Positions 52,501-59,659 of a DNA stretch of 64,000 nt are shown here, piece by piece. The translations under genes were made by a program, and so were the position numbers. The DNA is from Larkinella punicea (lineage in GTDB: Bacteria > Bacteroidota > Bacteroidia > Cytophagales > Spirosomataceae). Below the pieces are notes generated by a model. The model saw only the letters and a list, made by a program, of their open reading frames with translations. It was not told the DNA's origin and did no database searches. Within the stretch, counting starts at the first letter, position 1. Each line of letters begins with the position of its first letter. The stretch covers positions 62,001 through 126,000 of the forward strand of contig NZ_QOWE01000001.1 of NCBI RefSeq assembly GCF_003334855.1, written 5' to 3'.

Positions 52501-52911
52501 GCTGAGCCAGGCATCCCGATCTTCCAGCATGTTAAGCTGGTCGGTGGTTTTGGATGGCCGGATGCCTGCGTCATCGATCAGGCTTTTAAAAACCGCTTCA
52601 ACGTCGGCATGGTCGTAGGAATGTTCTTCTAAAAACTTCTTTTTTAGAAGCATCAGCGCACCCGGCACCGAGGCTGTCATCAGCTTTTCGATGTCGTGAT
52701 TCAGTTCATGCGAACCGTTCAGGTAGTTCAGTAATTCTTCGGGATCGTAATTCGATAAATACTGGTGGACAAAGTTGGGGATGACATCCGAACCGACCGA
52801 ATGCAGCAATTTGGCAATGAAGGAAAAACCAGTGGGATCGATGAATGATGTCAGAGCGGCTGCCCCCAGCGAAGCCCCTAATTTAGTCGCATTGAGTACT
52901 GGTCTTTTCAT
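49555..52911 (-). CDS. STAND-type NTPase with C-terminal TPR array
   Basis: 1118 residues. N-terminal ~300 residues: unrecognised helical domain ending in a coiled-coil-like stretch (about 190-290). Then an NB-ARC-like NTPase: Walker A GEGGIGKTT at 330-338, Walker B LLVLDNAND at 404-412, sensor-like TTR at 433-435, a degenerate GLPLAL equivalent (GYNTLVL, about 485-491) and a winged-helix region about 550-625. Residues 726-1061 are seven 48-residue tetratricopeptide repeats that are almost identical. The layout matches signal-sensing STAND proteins, in which repeats bind a trigger and the NTPase oligomerises; several bacterial members act in phage defence. No effector nuclease or protease domain was recognised, so a defence role is a guess. 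Convergent with lepB, overlapping it by 12 bases. Confidence 0.85.
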   Translation of the reverse strand: MKRPVLNATKLGASLGAAALTSFIDPTGFSFIAKLLHSVGSDVIPNFVHQYLSNYDPEELLNYLNGSHELNHDIEKLMTASVPGALMLLKKKFLEEHSYDHADVEAVFKSLIDDAGIRPSKTTDQLNMLEDRDAWLSDITDYLFLGRDASDPLLIYLGTCFEAHFADCFKLVFTEGMKNPDDEKPLKAFLIKSLEGVIQQLNRLTQQSDENQAMQAVLLAEIQALRNEQNARSLSVARSYFESEFERVHEKLGKIYDLVLGIDQKIGKFADRQETALQTLDRIENKISPFIPKHLIKLPFEVNYFIGRENDLKNIDAQFGQNKVLLLMNGEGGIGKTTLAAHYYRNQEHAYQHLAFVVADKGIKTALLAALSGPLDLTFSEQEPEAQRFEKLMAKMATLPAPSLLVLDNANDLPDLEQTLYELAGSNFRTLVTTRVNPFDDWHFLQIDTLPETKAVALFCHHAKPASLFSDEEQKTLKALLQAIGYNTLVLTLLAKNYHENNYNRIKKYHLADLLHDLQTQGLLKVPKTRKVSSDYGHRYGLARAEPEVIIAAMYDISPLSPAELRILTNLAVLPPEQISFAQLAALLELDESDEDVLNDLYRKGWIDLRKKEDLVVKISPVVQAVILRKNEENLFETCRPFITHLTTRFELLNHTAVQEFAEWTRHLILTLKMEEDEMAYLSLKLADFYRETGNLELAISFVQKSSSIYQKTDNSYNYSVCLERLGSIHQALGKTDQALDFFQKDLQVTEELYRDNPKNESLKNGLAISYQKLGSIHQALGKTDQALDFFQKETDLFEELYRDNPKNESLKNGLAISYSKLGEIHQALGKTDQALDFFQKETDLFEELYRDNPKNESLKNGLAISYEKLGEIHQALGKTDQALDFFQKETDLFEELYRDNPKNESLKNGLAISYSKLGSIHQALGKTDQALDFFQKYNQVTEELYRDNPKNESLKNGLAISYEKLGSIHQALGKTDQALDFFQKDLQVTEELYRDNPKNESLKNGLAISYEKLGSIHQALGKTDQALDFFQKYNQVTEELYRDNPKNVNLIYGLATSYIWIGWQYEKSGIPDKARAYYQKALPLLENLYQSTPIPLYLRQLNWVKAALERVQHGLFN
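49729..50736 (-). repeat. Seven tandem 144-bp repeats encoding TPRs
   Basis: Each unit encodes 48 residues with the constant part LG(S/E)IHQALGKTDQALDFFQK, a variable heptapeptide, and the constant part LYRDNPKNESLKNGLAISY. The variable piece takes only three forms, DLQVTEE, ETDLFEE and YNQVTEE, in the order A, B, B, B, C, A, C, and a second position varies between (Q/S/E)KLG(S/E). The near-identity extends to the DNA, so unit number can change by slippage or recombination. The last unit is decayed (VNLIYG). Confidence 0.9.
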
Positions 52912-53013
52912 TCGTTACATTGTATAGGTAGGATAGGGTAATGACGCATAAAATTCTTTCCCAAGATAGTGATTTAAACAACGTTGGCAATGTACTTTAC
53001 TGGTCGGGATTTT

Positions 53014-53021
53014 TAACTTTG
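53014..53021 (+). promoter_or_regulatory. Possible -7 box for the DUF1330-like gene
   Basis: TAACTTTG fits TAnnTTTG and lies 37 bases before the ATG at 53059. The nearest upstream TTG (52984) is 27 bases away, longer than usual. Confidence 0.3.
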
Positions 53022-53058
53022 CTTGTCGAAAACGCACCGCCAGTAACGGAACAAAACC

Positions 53059-53361
53059 ATGCTGTACTACACCCAGATTCTGTTTGTAAAACCAGGGCAG
53101 GAAACGGTTTTTCATACTTTCGAAGATCACGTTTTGCCTTTGCTTGGTCAGTATGGGGGCGAATTACTTTACCGAGTTCGGCCACCCCAATCGGCGGTGA
53201 TCGCGACCACGCTGGGTTATGCGTACGAACTTCACCTCGTTACCTTTCCAACGAAGGCCGACTTTGAAGCGTACCGGGATGATCCGCAACGCCAGCAGTA
53301 TCTGGCGTTGAAAGACCAGTCGATTGAACGAGTTCTGCTGATTGAAGGAGTGGCACTGTAG
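53059..53361 (+). CDS. DUF1330-like small protein
   Basis: 100 residues forming a ferredoxin-like alpha/beta pattern: MLYYTQILFVKPGQETVFHTFEDHVLP, a loop, then GYAYELHLVTFPTKADFEAYRDDPQRQQYLAL. The combination of an opening strand, the 'E-x3-F-x2-F' helix and the late FP(T/S)KADFEAYRDDP segment is typical of DUF1330 and related dimeric alpha-beta barrel proteins. Such proteins are cytoplasmic and of mostly unknown activity. It stands alone between the STAND gene (divergent) and the YtxH gene, with its own -7 box, and is probably monocistronic. Confidence 0.72.
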   Translation: MLYYTQILFVKPGQETVFHTFEDHVLPLLGQYGGELLYRVRPPQSAVIATTLGYAYELHLVTFPTKADFEAYRDDPQRQQYLALKDQSIERVLLIEGVAL

Positions 53362-53429
53362 CCCGTCAGAGGTGATAATTTTCAGTTTTATGCCCAATAT
53401 CGATCAGTTTCCGCTACTTTGTATCCGTT

Positions 53430-53437
53430 TAGCTTTG
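53430..53437 (+). promoter_or_regulatory. Possible -7 box for the YtxH gene
   Basis: TAGCTTTG matches TAnnTTTG and lies 44 bases before the ATG at 53482. No TTG at the right -33 distance was found. Confidence 0.3.
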
Positions 53438-53481
53438 TAAATCGAATTTAGTAATCACTACAAACCGTACCATTGTACACC

Positions 53482-53742
53482 ATGAAAACTGAAAAAGTAA
53501 TCTTGAGCGTTTTGCTGGCAGCCACTGCCGGTGTGGCCCTGGGCATCTTGTTTGCACCGGAAAAAGGGGAAAAGGTCCGCAGAAAAATCCGGGAAAAGGG
53601 AGAGGATTATCTGGAAGATCTGAAAGATGAATACAACCATTCCGTCAAAAGCCTCAAGCGGAAAGTCGATGCCGCCTACGACGATATCGCCACGAAATTC
53701 AAAAGCCACGCGGAAGAGCCGAAAGAAAGTAAAACCGCGTAA
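53482..53742 (+). CDS. YtxH-domain protein
   Basis: 86 residues from the ATG at 53482; an in-frame TTG nine bases upstream was not used. The N-terminal helix VILSVLLAATAGVALGILFAP is followed directly by the family motif APEKGEKVRRKIREKGED, then a charged amphipathic helix (LEDLKDEYNHSVKSLKRKVDAAYDDIATKF). YtxH proteins are small, membrane-tethered and often induced by stress; their function is not known. Monocistronic, with a strong stem-loop just after the stop codon. Confidence 0.85.
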   Translation: MKTEKVILSVLLAATAGVALGILFAPEKGEKVRRKIREKGEDYLEDLKDEYNHSVKSLKRKVDAAYDDIATKFKSHAEEPKESKTA

Positions 53743-53744
53743 TT

Positions 53745-53783
53745 TTCACCTCACCGGGCAAGGTTCTTGTCCGGTGAGGTGAA
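53745..53783. terminator. Stem-loop after the YtxH gene
   Basis: A 13-bp perfect stem (TTCACCTCACCGG, 53745-53757, with 53771-53783), extended inside by CAAG/CTTG. It starts two bases after the stop. No T-run follows, so the strength as a terminator is uncertain. Confidence 0.6.
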
Positions 53784-53851
53784 CTTCTGCATAATTTTCG
53801 GTAAAGTTGCCGGATTATCGATTCACTATAGCCCGCTCCAACCGAAAAAAC

Positions 53852-54679
53852 ATGGAAACCGCCATTGACCTCCGACTCGCGGTATTGATCGACGCCGACA
53901 ATGTGCCTTATTCTAACGTCCGGGGTATGCTGGAAGAAATTGCCAAATACGGAACGCCGACGTTTAAACGCATTTATGCCGACTGGACTAAACCGACCGT
54001 GGCCGGCTGGAAAACCGTGCTGCTCGAAAATGCGATCACGCCGATTCAGCAATACAGCTATACCACCGGCAAAAACGCGACGGATTCCGCCATGATCATC
54101 GATGCGATGGACATTCTGTATACCGGGCGGGTCGACGGATTTTGCATTGTTTCGAGCGACAGCGATTTTACGCGCCTGGCCACGCGCCTGCGCGAAGCCG
54201 GGATGAAGGTGTTTGGCATCGGCGAAAAGAAAACGCCAACGCCGTTTATCTCCGCCTGTAACAAATTCATTTACCTCGAAATCCTGAAAAAAAACGAGCA
54301 CGTTCCTGTTCTCGTACCGGCGGCTGCCAAAACCCGTTCCCGGAAAAAAGCCACGCCGAGACCCGTCGAGGTGCCGGTAAAACCGGCGAAAGAACCGGAA
54401 CCGATTGCTGTTGTGGAACCCGAAGCGATTGGCAAAGTCAATAAAGACGTCATCAAGATGATTGCCGATAGCATCAACGACCTCGCCGACGAAACCGGCT
54501 GGGCGTTTCTGGGTGAACTCGGGAATCTCCTACCCAAAAAACAGGCCGACTTCGACCCCCGCAATTACGGATTTAAAAAGCTGGTTCCGCTGTTGAAAAG
54601 CATCGACCTGTTCGAAATTGACGAGCGAGAAACCGGAAAGGGCAATTTTAAACTCGTGTATGTGCGGGTAAAATCCTAG
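53852..54679 (+). CDS. NYN-domain ribonuclease-like protein with OST-HTH domain
   Basis: 275 residues from the ATG at 53852; a TTG-initiated extension of 15 residues makes no sense with the family. The N-terminal PIN-like NYN domain (about 5-145, LabA type) has the acidic cluster LIDADN (Asp14, Asp16), Asp78 in KNATDSA and Asp103/Asp105 in SSDSDFTRL, so the metal site looks intact and RNA cleavage is plausible. A Lys/Pro/Glu-rich linker (about 150-195) leads to a C-terminal OST-HTH/LOTUS domain (about 198-270; INDLADETGWAFLGELGNLL, YGFKKLVPLLKSI), which binds RNA in other proteins. Cytoplasmic, role in RNA turnover inferred. Ends in a bidirectional terminator. Confidence 0.88.
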   Translation: METAIDLRLAVLIDADNVPYSNVRGMLEEIAKYGTPTFKRIYADWTKPTVAGWKTVLLENAITPIQQYSYTTGKNATDSAMIIDAMDILYTGRVDGFCIVSSDSDFTRLATRLREAGMKVFGIGEKKTPTPFISACNKFIYLEILKKNEHVPVLVPAAAKTRSRKKATPRPVEVPVKPAKEPEPIAVVEPEAIGKVNKDVIKMIADSINDLADETGWAFLGELGNLLPKKQADFDPRNYGFKKLVPLLKSIDLFEIDERETGKGNFKLVYVRVKS

Positions 54680-54685
54680 CGGTTT

Positions 54686-54724
54686 ATGAAAAAACCGGGC
54701 GTTTTCAGTACCCGGTTTTTTCAT
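54686..54724. terminator. Bidirectional terminator between the NYN and acidic-peptide genes
   Basis: Arms 54686-54699 (ATGAAAAAACCGGG) and 54711-54724 are perfectly complementary over 14 bp with an 11-nt loop. An A-run precedes and a T-run follows the GC part, so it works for both convergent genes. Confidence 0.8.
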
Positions 54725-54729
54725 ATCCT

Positions 54730-54996
54730 CTAGTGTCCTCCTCCGTAGGAAGGCTTGTCGATTTGGGGTTTACCGTCCCGGTTGCGATTCGGGTGCGTCT
54801 CGCGGACATTAGCGGCTGTACGGTCTTCATCGCCGTCGAGATACCGGTCTTCGATGTCGGTTGGCGAAATGTCCTGAATTTCTTCATCCGGAAACTGGCT
54901 TCCGGGTCCACTGGTTCCGTTCGCCGACTGGTTGGCCAGTCCGGCCGGACCAATTGCCTTTTTGGCTTCGATCTCCTCTTTGCTCTTCTCTGCCAT
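54730..54996 (-). CDS. Small acidic hydrophilic protein of unknown function
   Basis: 88 residues from the ATG at 54996; the longer open frame upstream has a different composition and was not used. The protein is highly charged, lacks hydrophobic segments and is probably disordered: it begins MAEKSKEEIEAKKAIGP, has an acidic middle (DEEIQDISPTDIEDRYLDGDEDR) and ends PSYGGGH. No family recognised. It is convergent with the NYN gene across a shared terminator and faces away from nothing obvious upstream. Called on its position, terminator and codon pattern; moderate confidence. Confidence 0.55.
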   Translation of the reverse strand: MAEKSKEEIEAKKAIGPAGLANQSANGTSGPGSQFPDEEIQDISPTDIEDRYLDGDEDRTAANVRETHPNRNRDGKPQIDKPSYGGGH

Positions 54997-55126
54997 GCTA
55001 CTGCTCTTTTCAGGTGAAAAAAGAAATTGATTGTCTTCAGGATAACCAATCAGAGCAGCTTCTGTTTGCTTCGTTTTTGTAATTCGTGCTTGTATGAGGT
55101 TTAAAAAGAACGAAAACTCCCCTCTC

Positions 55127-55708
55127 TCACTTCTTTTTCTTGTAAAAATTATAGATAATCGAAACCTGAAACGTCCGGTTGCGGTATTCGACAATGGAGC
55201 TGTTGGAGACGTCGTTCAATCCGTGAATATACCGGAGGTTCAGACTGAATTTTTCGGCCATGTCCAGGAAATCGTAGTGGACACCAATGGCAATACCGGT
55301 ATCCTGCTTCTTTCCGGGGCCGTAGGGCGTGTCGATGGCGTAGCTGAACTCTGGCCCGGCCTGGAGCACAACGCCTTCGGTGGGAATCCAACCCAGCATC
55401 AGCGGAACACTCAGGTAGTTGTAATTATTCCGGATCGTTTGCGGATTGACACCCAGGCGTTTGAACGTACCTCCCTTGATGGAATACAATACTTCCGGCT
55501 GTGCTACGAAGCGTTTGTAGCGAAGGCGGTACACACCGCCCAGATGAAAGGCGGTTTTGTAGCGGGAAATATACGGGGTAATTCCTTCCTGCGCGGTGAT
55601 GGACGAACTGGCACCGGCTTTTATACCAAATACACCCTGAAGCTGAGCAAATGAAGTAAACGAAGCGAACAAAAACGCCACTAGTATAAGTAGTCTGACT
55701 TTCAACAT
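55127..55708 (-). CDS. Outer-membrane beta-barrel protein (PorT-like)
   Basis: 193 residues. Signal peptide MLKVRLLILVAFLFASFTSFAQ, then alternating strands typical of the small porin-like barrel family of Bacteroidota: GVFGIKAGASSS, KTAFHLGGVYRLRYKRFVAQPEVLY, YLSVPLMLGW, VVLQAGPEFSYAI, FSLNLRYIHGLNDV and the closing FQVSIIYNFYKKKK. The last strand is followed by an all-lysine tail instead of the usual terminal aromatic residue. It may be a structural barrel or part of a secretion or envelope complex; nothing in the neighbourhood says which. Confidence 0.88.
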   Translation of the reverse strand: MLKVRLLILVAFLFASFTSFAQLQGVFGIKAGASSSITAQEGITPYISRYKTAFHLGGVYRLRYKRFVAQPEVLYSIKGGTFKRLGVNPQTIRNNYNYLSVPLMLGWIPTEGVVLQAGPEFSYAIDTPYGPGKKQDTGIAIGVHYDFLDMAEKFSLNLRYIHGLNDVSNSSIVEYRNRTFQVSIIYNFYKKKK

Positions 55709-55840
55709 ACGGTTTTGGAGAAATAAACAAATCCGTTCACCCCTGAGAGCGTGAACCGGCAGACAAATAACGGGAGAAATTCAGTTATCTTACGGATACA
55801 GCCCGAAGTTTCGGGCCATTTTCACAAAAATTAAGAGAAT

Positions 55841-55930
55841 AGACAAGAGAGGTGAGACAAGAGAGTAACGAGTAGAATCGCCGGTTTTCAGGAATTTCGT
55901 CTTTACTCTCTTGTCTCATCTCTCTTGTCT
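55841..55930. terminator. Large stem-loop downstream of yqgE
   Basis: Arms 55841-55868 and 55903-55930 pair over 28 bp with one mismatch (AGACAAGAGA, GGTGAGACAA, GAGAGTAA). It starts 9 bases beyond the yqgE stop on the minus strand. A second, smaller inverted repeat (GCCCGAA-GT-TTCGGGC) is at 55801-55816. These structures occupy most of the 230-bp gap before the barrel gene. Confidence 0.7.
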
Positions 55931-55938
55931 ACCCTGAA

Positions 55939-56496
55939 TCAATTCAACCGCGGATCGACGGGGTAATGCGAGAGCACCCGGTATTGCCCGCCCATCTGGC
56001 GCAGAATGCCCCGCCAGAACTGGTCGGAGGGCGTATCAAAAATGTAGTTTGAATCGGCTTGGGTCACAATCCAGGCATTCTGGGCCATTTCGTCGGCCAG
56101 TTGCCCCCCCGACCAGCCGGAATAGCCGACAAAAAACCGGACGTCGGATTCTTTCACGGCACCGGCGTTGATGAGTTGCCGCAACCGCTCGAAATTCCCG
56201 CTCCAGTAGAGGCCGTTGGGCAGTTCGATGGATTCGTCCACCGTGTGGCCCAGTCGGTGGATGTAGTGCAGGGTGTTTTGCTGCACCGGCCCGCCAACAT
56301 ACAGGGAATAATCGTGGTACATTTCATCGGTCAGCACGTCGTTCAGCTTCACCTGCGCAATCTGGTTCAGAACCAGCCCGAACGTGCCCTCCTCGTTATG
56401 GTCGCACACCAGCACGACACTTCGTTCAAAATTCGGATCGCCCAGAAACGGTTCAGCGATCAGCAGACATCCATTGGTGATCGGTTGTGCGCTCAT
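55939..56496 (-). CDS. YqgE/AlgH family protein
   Basis: 185 residues, the normal length. Family marks: GCLLIAEPFLGDPNFERSVVLVCDHNEEGTFGLVLNQ at the start, LYVGGPVQQNTLHYIHR in the middle and RFFVGYSGWSGGQLADEMAQNAWIV near the end. The family is widespread and cytoplasmic; despite the AlgH name from Pseudomonas alginate work, the biochemical role is unsettled. Divergent from the DUF5690 gene with 209 bases between the starts, and followed by a strong stem-loop, so probably monocistronic. Confidence 0.92.
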   Translation of the reverse strand: MSAQPITNGCLLIAEPFLGDPNFERSVVLVCDHNEEGTFGLVLNQIAQVKLNDVLTDEMYHDYSLYVGGPVQQNTLHYIHRLGHTVDESIELPNGLYWSGNFERLRQLINAGAVKESDVRFFVGYSGWSGGQLADEMAQNAWIVTQADSNYIFDTPSDQFWRGILRQMGGQYRVLSHYPVDPRLN

Positions 56497-56705
56497 ATCG
56501 GTTGTATTCAGGTTGAGACTAACGTGAATTTAAGAATATATACGAAAGAGTGGCCCACTTCGGTATACAGTTTTCTGTCTTTATGTAACACAATCTTAAT
56601 ACCAAAAAACCGCATAGGCCGGGAAGTCTCCCGAATTTTGATTTTTAGGTTCCGGCGCGTATTCTATTCATAAATCCTGTGTAATTTGTGATCAAAGCTA
56701 CCCGA

Positions 56706-57998
56706 ATGCTCAACAAATCCATTTTACGAAATCCGATCTTCTTCATTGCTTTCGGCGCAGTCGCTGCGTTTTGCACCTACGCCTGCATGTATGCGTTCCG
56801 GAAAGGCATCACAGCCGTCATTTTCGAAGGCATGAGTTACGCCGGTATCAGCTACAAAATCTGGCTCATCACGGCGCAGGTGCTGGGCTATGCGGTTTCC
56901 AAACGGATTGGGGTGAAAGTGGTTTCGGAGATGAGACCGGCCCAACGCGCCTTGTACATCTTGGTTTTTATCGGGTTGGCCGAACTGGCGTTGCTGGGTT
57001 TTGCACTGACTCCGCCCCCCTACAACATCGTTTTCCTGTTCCTGAACGGCTTGCCATTGGGCATGGTTTATGGCATTATGCTGGGCTTTCTGGAAGGTCG
57101 CCGACAAACCGACGCCCTCGTTGCCGGACTAACGGCCTCTTTCATCTTCGCGTCGGGATTTGTCAAAACCGTTGCCCTGACCATCCGGAGTGCCTGGGGC
57201 ATTTCGGAGTTCTGGCTCCCCTTCGTCACGGGTCTGCTGTTTGTCGTGCCGTTGCTGATTTCGGTCTGGATGATGACGCTTCTCCCCGCTCCTACGCCCG
57301 AAGACCGCGACCTCCGCACCGAACGGCGACCGATGAACCAGACCGAACGGCGTCATTTTCTGCAAACGTTTTCGGTGGGACTCACCACACTCATCGTCTC
57401 CTACGTGCTGCTGTCGGCCTTCCGGGATTTTCGCGACAATTTTGCCCCCGAAATTCTCTCGGCCGTCGGTATTACGAATCCGGGCGTGTTTACCAAAACG
57501 GAAACCACGGTCGCGTTCGGAATTCTGGTGGTGATGGGGGCTTTGCAACTCATTAAGGACAACTTTCTGGCATTCAGGCTGATCAACATCGTGATGCTGC
57601 TGTCGGCGGTGCTGATTGGCGTCAGTACCTGGTTTTTTCAGCAGGGCATCCTGTCGCCCGGAACCTGGTTTACACTGGTGGGGCTGGGCCTCTACGGGGC
57701 TTACGTGCCGTGTAACGGGCTGTATTTCGAGCGGCTGGTGGCGTCGTTCCGCTACGTGAGCACGGTGGGCTTCATCGTGACCCTGGCGGATTATTACGGC
57801 TACATGGGGAGTGTCGCCGTCGTATTGTATAAAAACTTCGGCCAGCCCAACATCAGTTTCCTCGATTTTTTCATCTACTCGGCCTATGTAATTTCCGTGG
57901 TCTACGGTGTTCTGATTGTCGTTTCTTTCGGGTATTTTCAGCGGAAATACAAGGCGGTTGTTTCGCAGCGTTTGGAGGAAAGTGTTTCGCGGAGTTAA
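56706..57998 (+). CDS. DUF5690-family membrane protein (MFS-like)
   Basis: 430 residues from the ATG at 56706 (MLNKSILRNPIFFIAFG); an upstream in-frame GTG at 56688 is possible but adds residues outside the family. About 12 hydrophobic segments, with features of the DUF5690 group: AFCTYACMYAFRKGI, the loop GLPLGMVYGIMLGFLEGRR, and a central cytosolic loop of polar residues (about 200-230, EDRDLRTERRPMNQTERRHF). Likely an inner-membrane transporter of the major facilitator type; substrate unknown. The 3' end runs into the left arm of a large hairpin shared with the convergent pyruvate kinase gene. Confidence 0.82.
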   Translation: MLNKSILRNPIFFIAFGAVAAFCTYACMYAFRKGITAVIFEGMSYAGISYKIWLITAQVLGYAVSKRIGVKVVSEMRPAQRALYILVFIGLAELALLGFALTPPPYNIVFLFLNGLPLGMVYGIMLGFLEGRRQTDALVAGLTASFIFASGFVKTVALTIRSAWGISEFWLPFVTGLLFVVPLLISVWMMTLLPAPTPEDRDLRTERRPMNQTERRHFLQTFSVGLTTLIVSYVLLSAFRDFRDNFAPEILSAVGITNPGVFTKTETTVAFGILVVMGALQLIKDNFLAFRLINIVMLLSAVLIGVSTWFFQQGILSPGTWFTLVGLGLYGAYVPCNGLYFERLVASFRYVSTVGFIVTLADYYGYMGSVAVVLYKNFGQPNISFLDFFIYSAYVISVVYGVLIVVSFGYFQRKYKAVVSQRLEESVSRS

Positions 57999-58080
57999 GC
58001 AGAGAAAAAAAAGAGTTGAGCAGAGAAGTTTTGAATATCCTCCGCTCAACTCCTTTTTCTCCGCTTAACTCCGCGAAACA
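57983..58080. terminator. Large bidirectional hairpin between DUF5690 and pyk
   Basis: An 18-bp perfect stem pairs 57983-58000 with 58063-58080 (TGTTTCGCGGAGTTAAGC), continuing imperfectly inward; a second inner pair is GAGTTGAGC with GCTCAACTC. The left arm covers the last codons and stop of the DUF5690 gene. Third member of the TTTCGC-GAGTT-AGC hairpin family in this window. Confidence 0.75.
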
Positions 58081-58092
58081 ACTCTTCTCTCT

Positions 58093-59532
58093 TTACTCCA
58101 CGACACTCAGCTTCACCGTATTCGTTTTCAGGTTTTCCATCAACGGCATACTGAGCGTATTGATGAAAATATCACCTGACTTCAGCACGCCCTGCTTCAC
58201 CAGCAGGTCCTTGATTTCAGAAACCGTTTGATCCACCGTGTTTTCCGGGTTGGGTTCATACGGCATCACCTGAACACCCCAATAGAGCGCCAGGGCGTTC
58301 ATCATGATTTTGTTGGACGTAAAAACGTACAGTCCAGCTTTCGGGCGGTGGTGCGACAACCGGAAGGCCGTGTAGCCCGAGGTTGTAATCCCGATAATGG
58401 CTTTGGCTTTGGTATCACGCGCCAACCGGCATGCGCTCATCACGACGTTGTCGTTCAGGACGTTCTTGCCTGGCTGTTCGTTGACGAAAGCGTGGTAGCG
58501 GTAGTAGATTTTATCGCTCAGTTCTTCCACTTTCAGGATGGTGTTGGCCATGTTTTCGACCGCCAGAATCGGGTATTTGCCCGACGCGGTTTCGGCACTG
58601 AGCATCACGGCATCGGCTCCGTCTAACACGGAGTTGGCAACGTCGTTGATCTCCGCCCGGGTTGGACGGGGGGCGTCGATCATACTTTCGAGCATTTGCG
58701 TCGCCACGATCACCGGTTTTGCGGCCTTGTTCGATTTCTCGACGATCATTTTCTGAATCATCGGAACCTCTTCGGCGGGCAGTTCAACGCCCAGGTCACC
58801 CCGGGCTACCATGACACCGTCGGTAGCGGCAATGATTTCGTCGATGTTCTGAATCGCTTCCGGTTTTTCGAGTTTGGCAATTACCAGGCAGGATTTACCC
58901 CGCGCCCGGATGTACTCTTTAATTTCCAGAATTTCGGACGCCTGCCGAACGAACGACAGGGCAATCCAGTCTACTTCGTGTTCCAGACCAAAATCGAGGT
59001 CCTCGAAATCTTTTTCGGTTACCGAGGGCATCGAAACCTTTGTATTCGGCAGGTTGACCCCTTTTTTCGATTTCAGCGGTCCGCCATACACCACTTCCGT
59101 GATGACATCGGTGCCGTCTGTTCCAATTACTTTTACCTCCAGTTTACCATCATCCAGCAGGATGCGTTCGCCGTTCCGAACGTCGCGGTACATGCCTTTG
59201 TAGGGCGTACTGACGCGTTCAGCCGTTCCAATGATTTCGTCATTGGTAAAGACCAGCTTATTTCCGGAATAAATCATTACCCCGTTTTCATCCTCGACTT
59301 TACCGATGCGGATCTTGGGGCCCTGCAAATCCTGCAGGATCGCGAGGTTCAAACCGTATTCAGCGTTGATTTCCCGGATGCTCTTGATGCGGGCTAAATG
59401 ATCTTCGTGTGTGCCGTGGGAAAAATTCAGCCGGAAAACATTCACACCGGCGCGAGCCAAAGCCAGCAGTTTTTCTTTGGTGTCGGACGCCGGGCCGACC
59501 GTGGCAACAATCTTGGTTTTTTTCAATGACAT
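58093..59532 (-). CDS. pyk: Pyruvate kinase
   Basis: 479 residues, full length. Converts phosphoenolpyruvate and ADP to pyruvate and ATP, the last step of glycolysis, in the cytoplasm. The start MSLKKTKIVATVGPASDTKEKL carries the conserved TVGPAS; the catalytic barrel shows NFSHG, the K/E-rich SFVRQASEI and the signature VIAKLEKPEAIQNIDEIIAATDGVMVARGDLGVELP with the catalytic Lys; the C-terminal domain has ITTSGYTAFRLSHHRP. No ATP-grasp or phosphotransfer extension. Next to trehalose genes but convergent with the DUF5690 gene, so probably its own unit. Confidence 0.96.
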   Translation of the reverse strand: MSLKKTKIVATVGPASDTKEKLLALARAGVNVFRLNFSHGTHEDHLARIKSIREINAEYGLNLAILQDLQGPKIRIGKVEDENGVMIYSGNKLVFTNDEIIGTAERVSTPYKGMYRDVRNGERILLDDGKLEVKVIGTDGTDVITEVVYGGPLKSKKGVNLPNTKVSMPSVTEKDFEDLDFGLEHEVDWIALSFVRQASEILEIKEYIRARGKSCLVIAKLEKPEAIQNIDEIIAATDGVMVARGDLGVELPAEEVPMIQKMIVEKSNKAAKPVIVATQMLESMIDAPRPTRAEINDVANSVLDGADAVMLSAETASGKYPILAVENMANTILKVEELSDKIYYRYHAFVNEQPGKNVLNDNVVMSACRLARDTKAKAIIGITTSGYTAFRLSHHRPKAGLYVFTSNKIMMNALALYWGVQVMPYEPNPENTVDQTVSEIKDLLVKQGVLKSGDIFINTLSMPLMENLKTNTVKLSVVE

Positions 59533-59659
59533 AGAATTTGACAGAAGTCAGTAGACCATACAGGTGCAAAATAAGCAACCCTTTCCGACAATCCAGCAAA
59601 TTTTCTGTAAAGGTTGTATAATCAATGTTAAAAAATGCCTTTCAACCCCGTTTTTTCGG

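Noticed and set aside
55001-55194. N-terminal extension of the small acidic protein gene
   Set aside because: The extension is basic and hydrophobic, unlike the rest, and overlaps the 3' end of the barrel gene; the ATG at 54996 is more likely.
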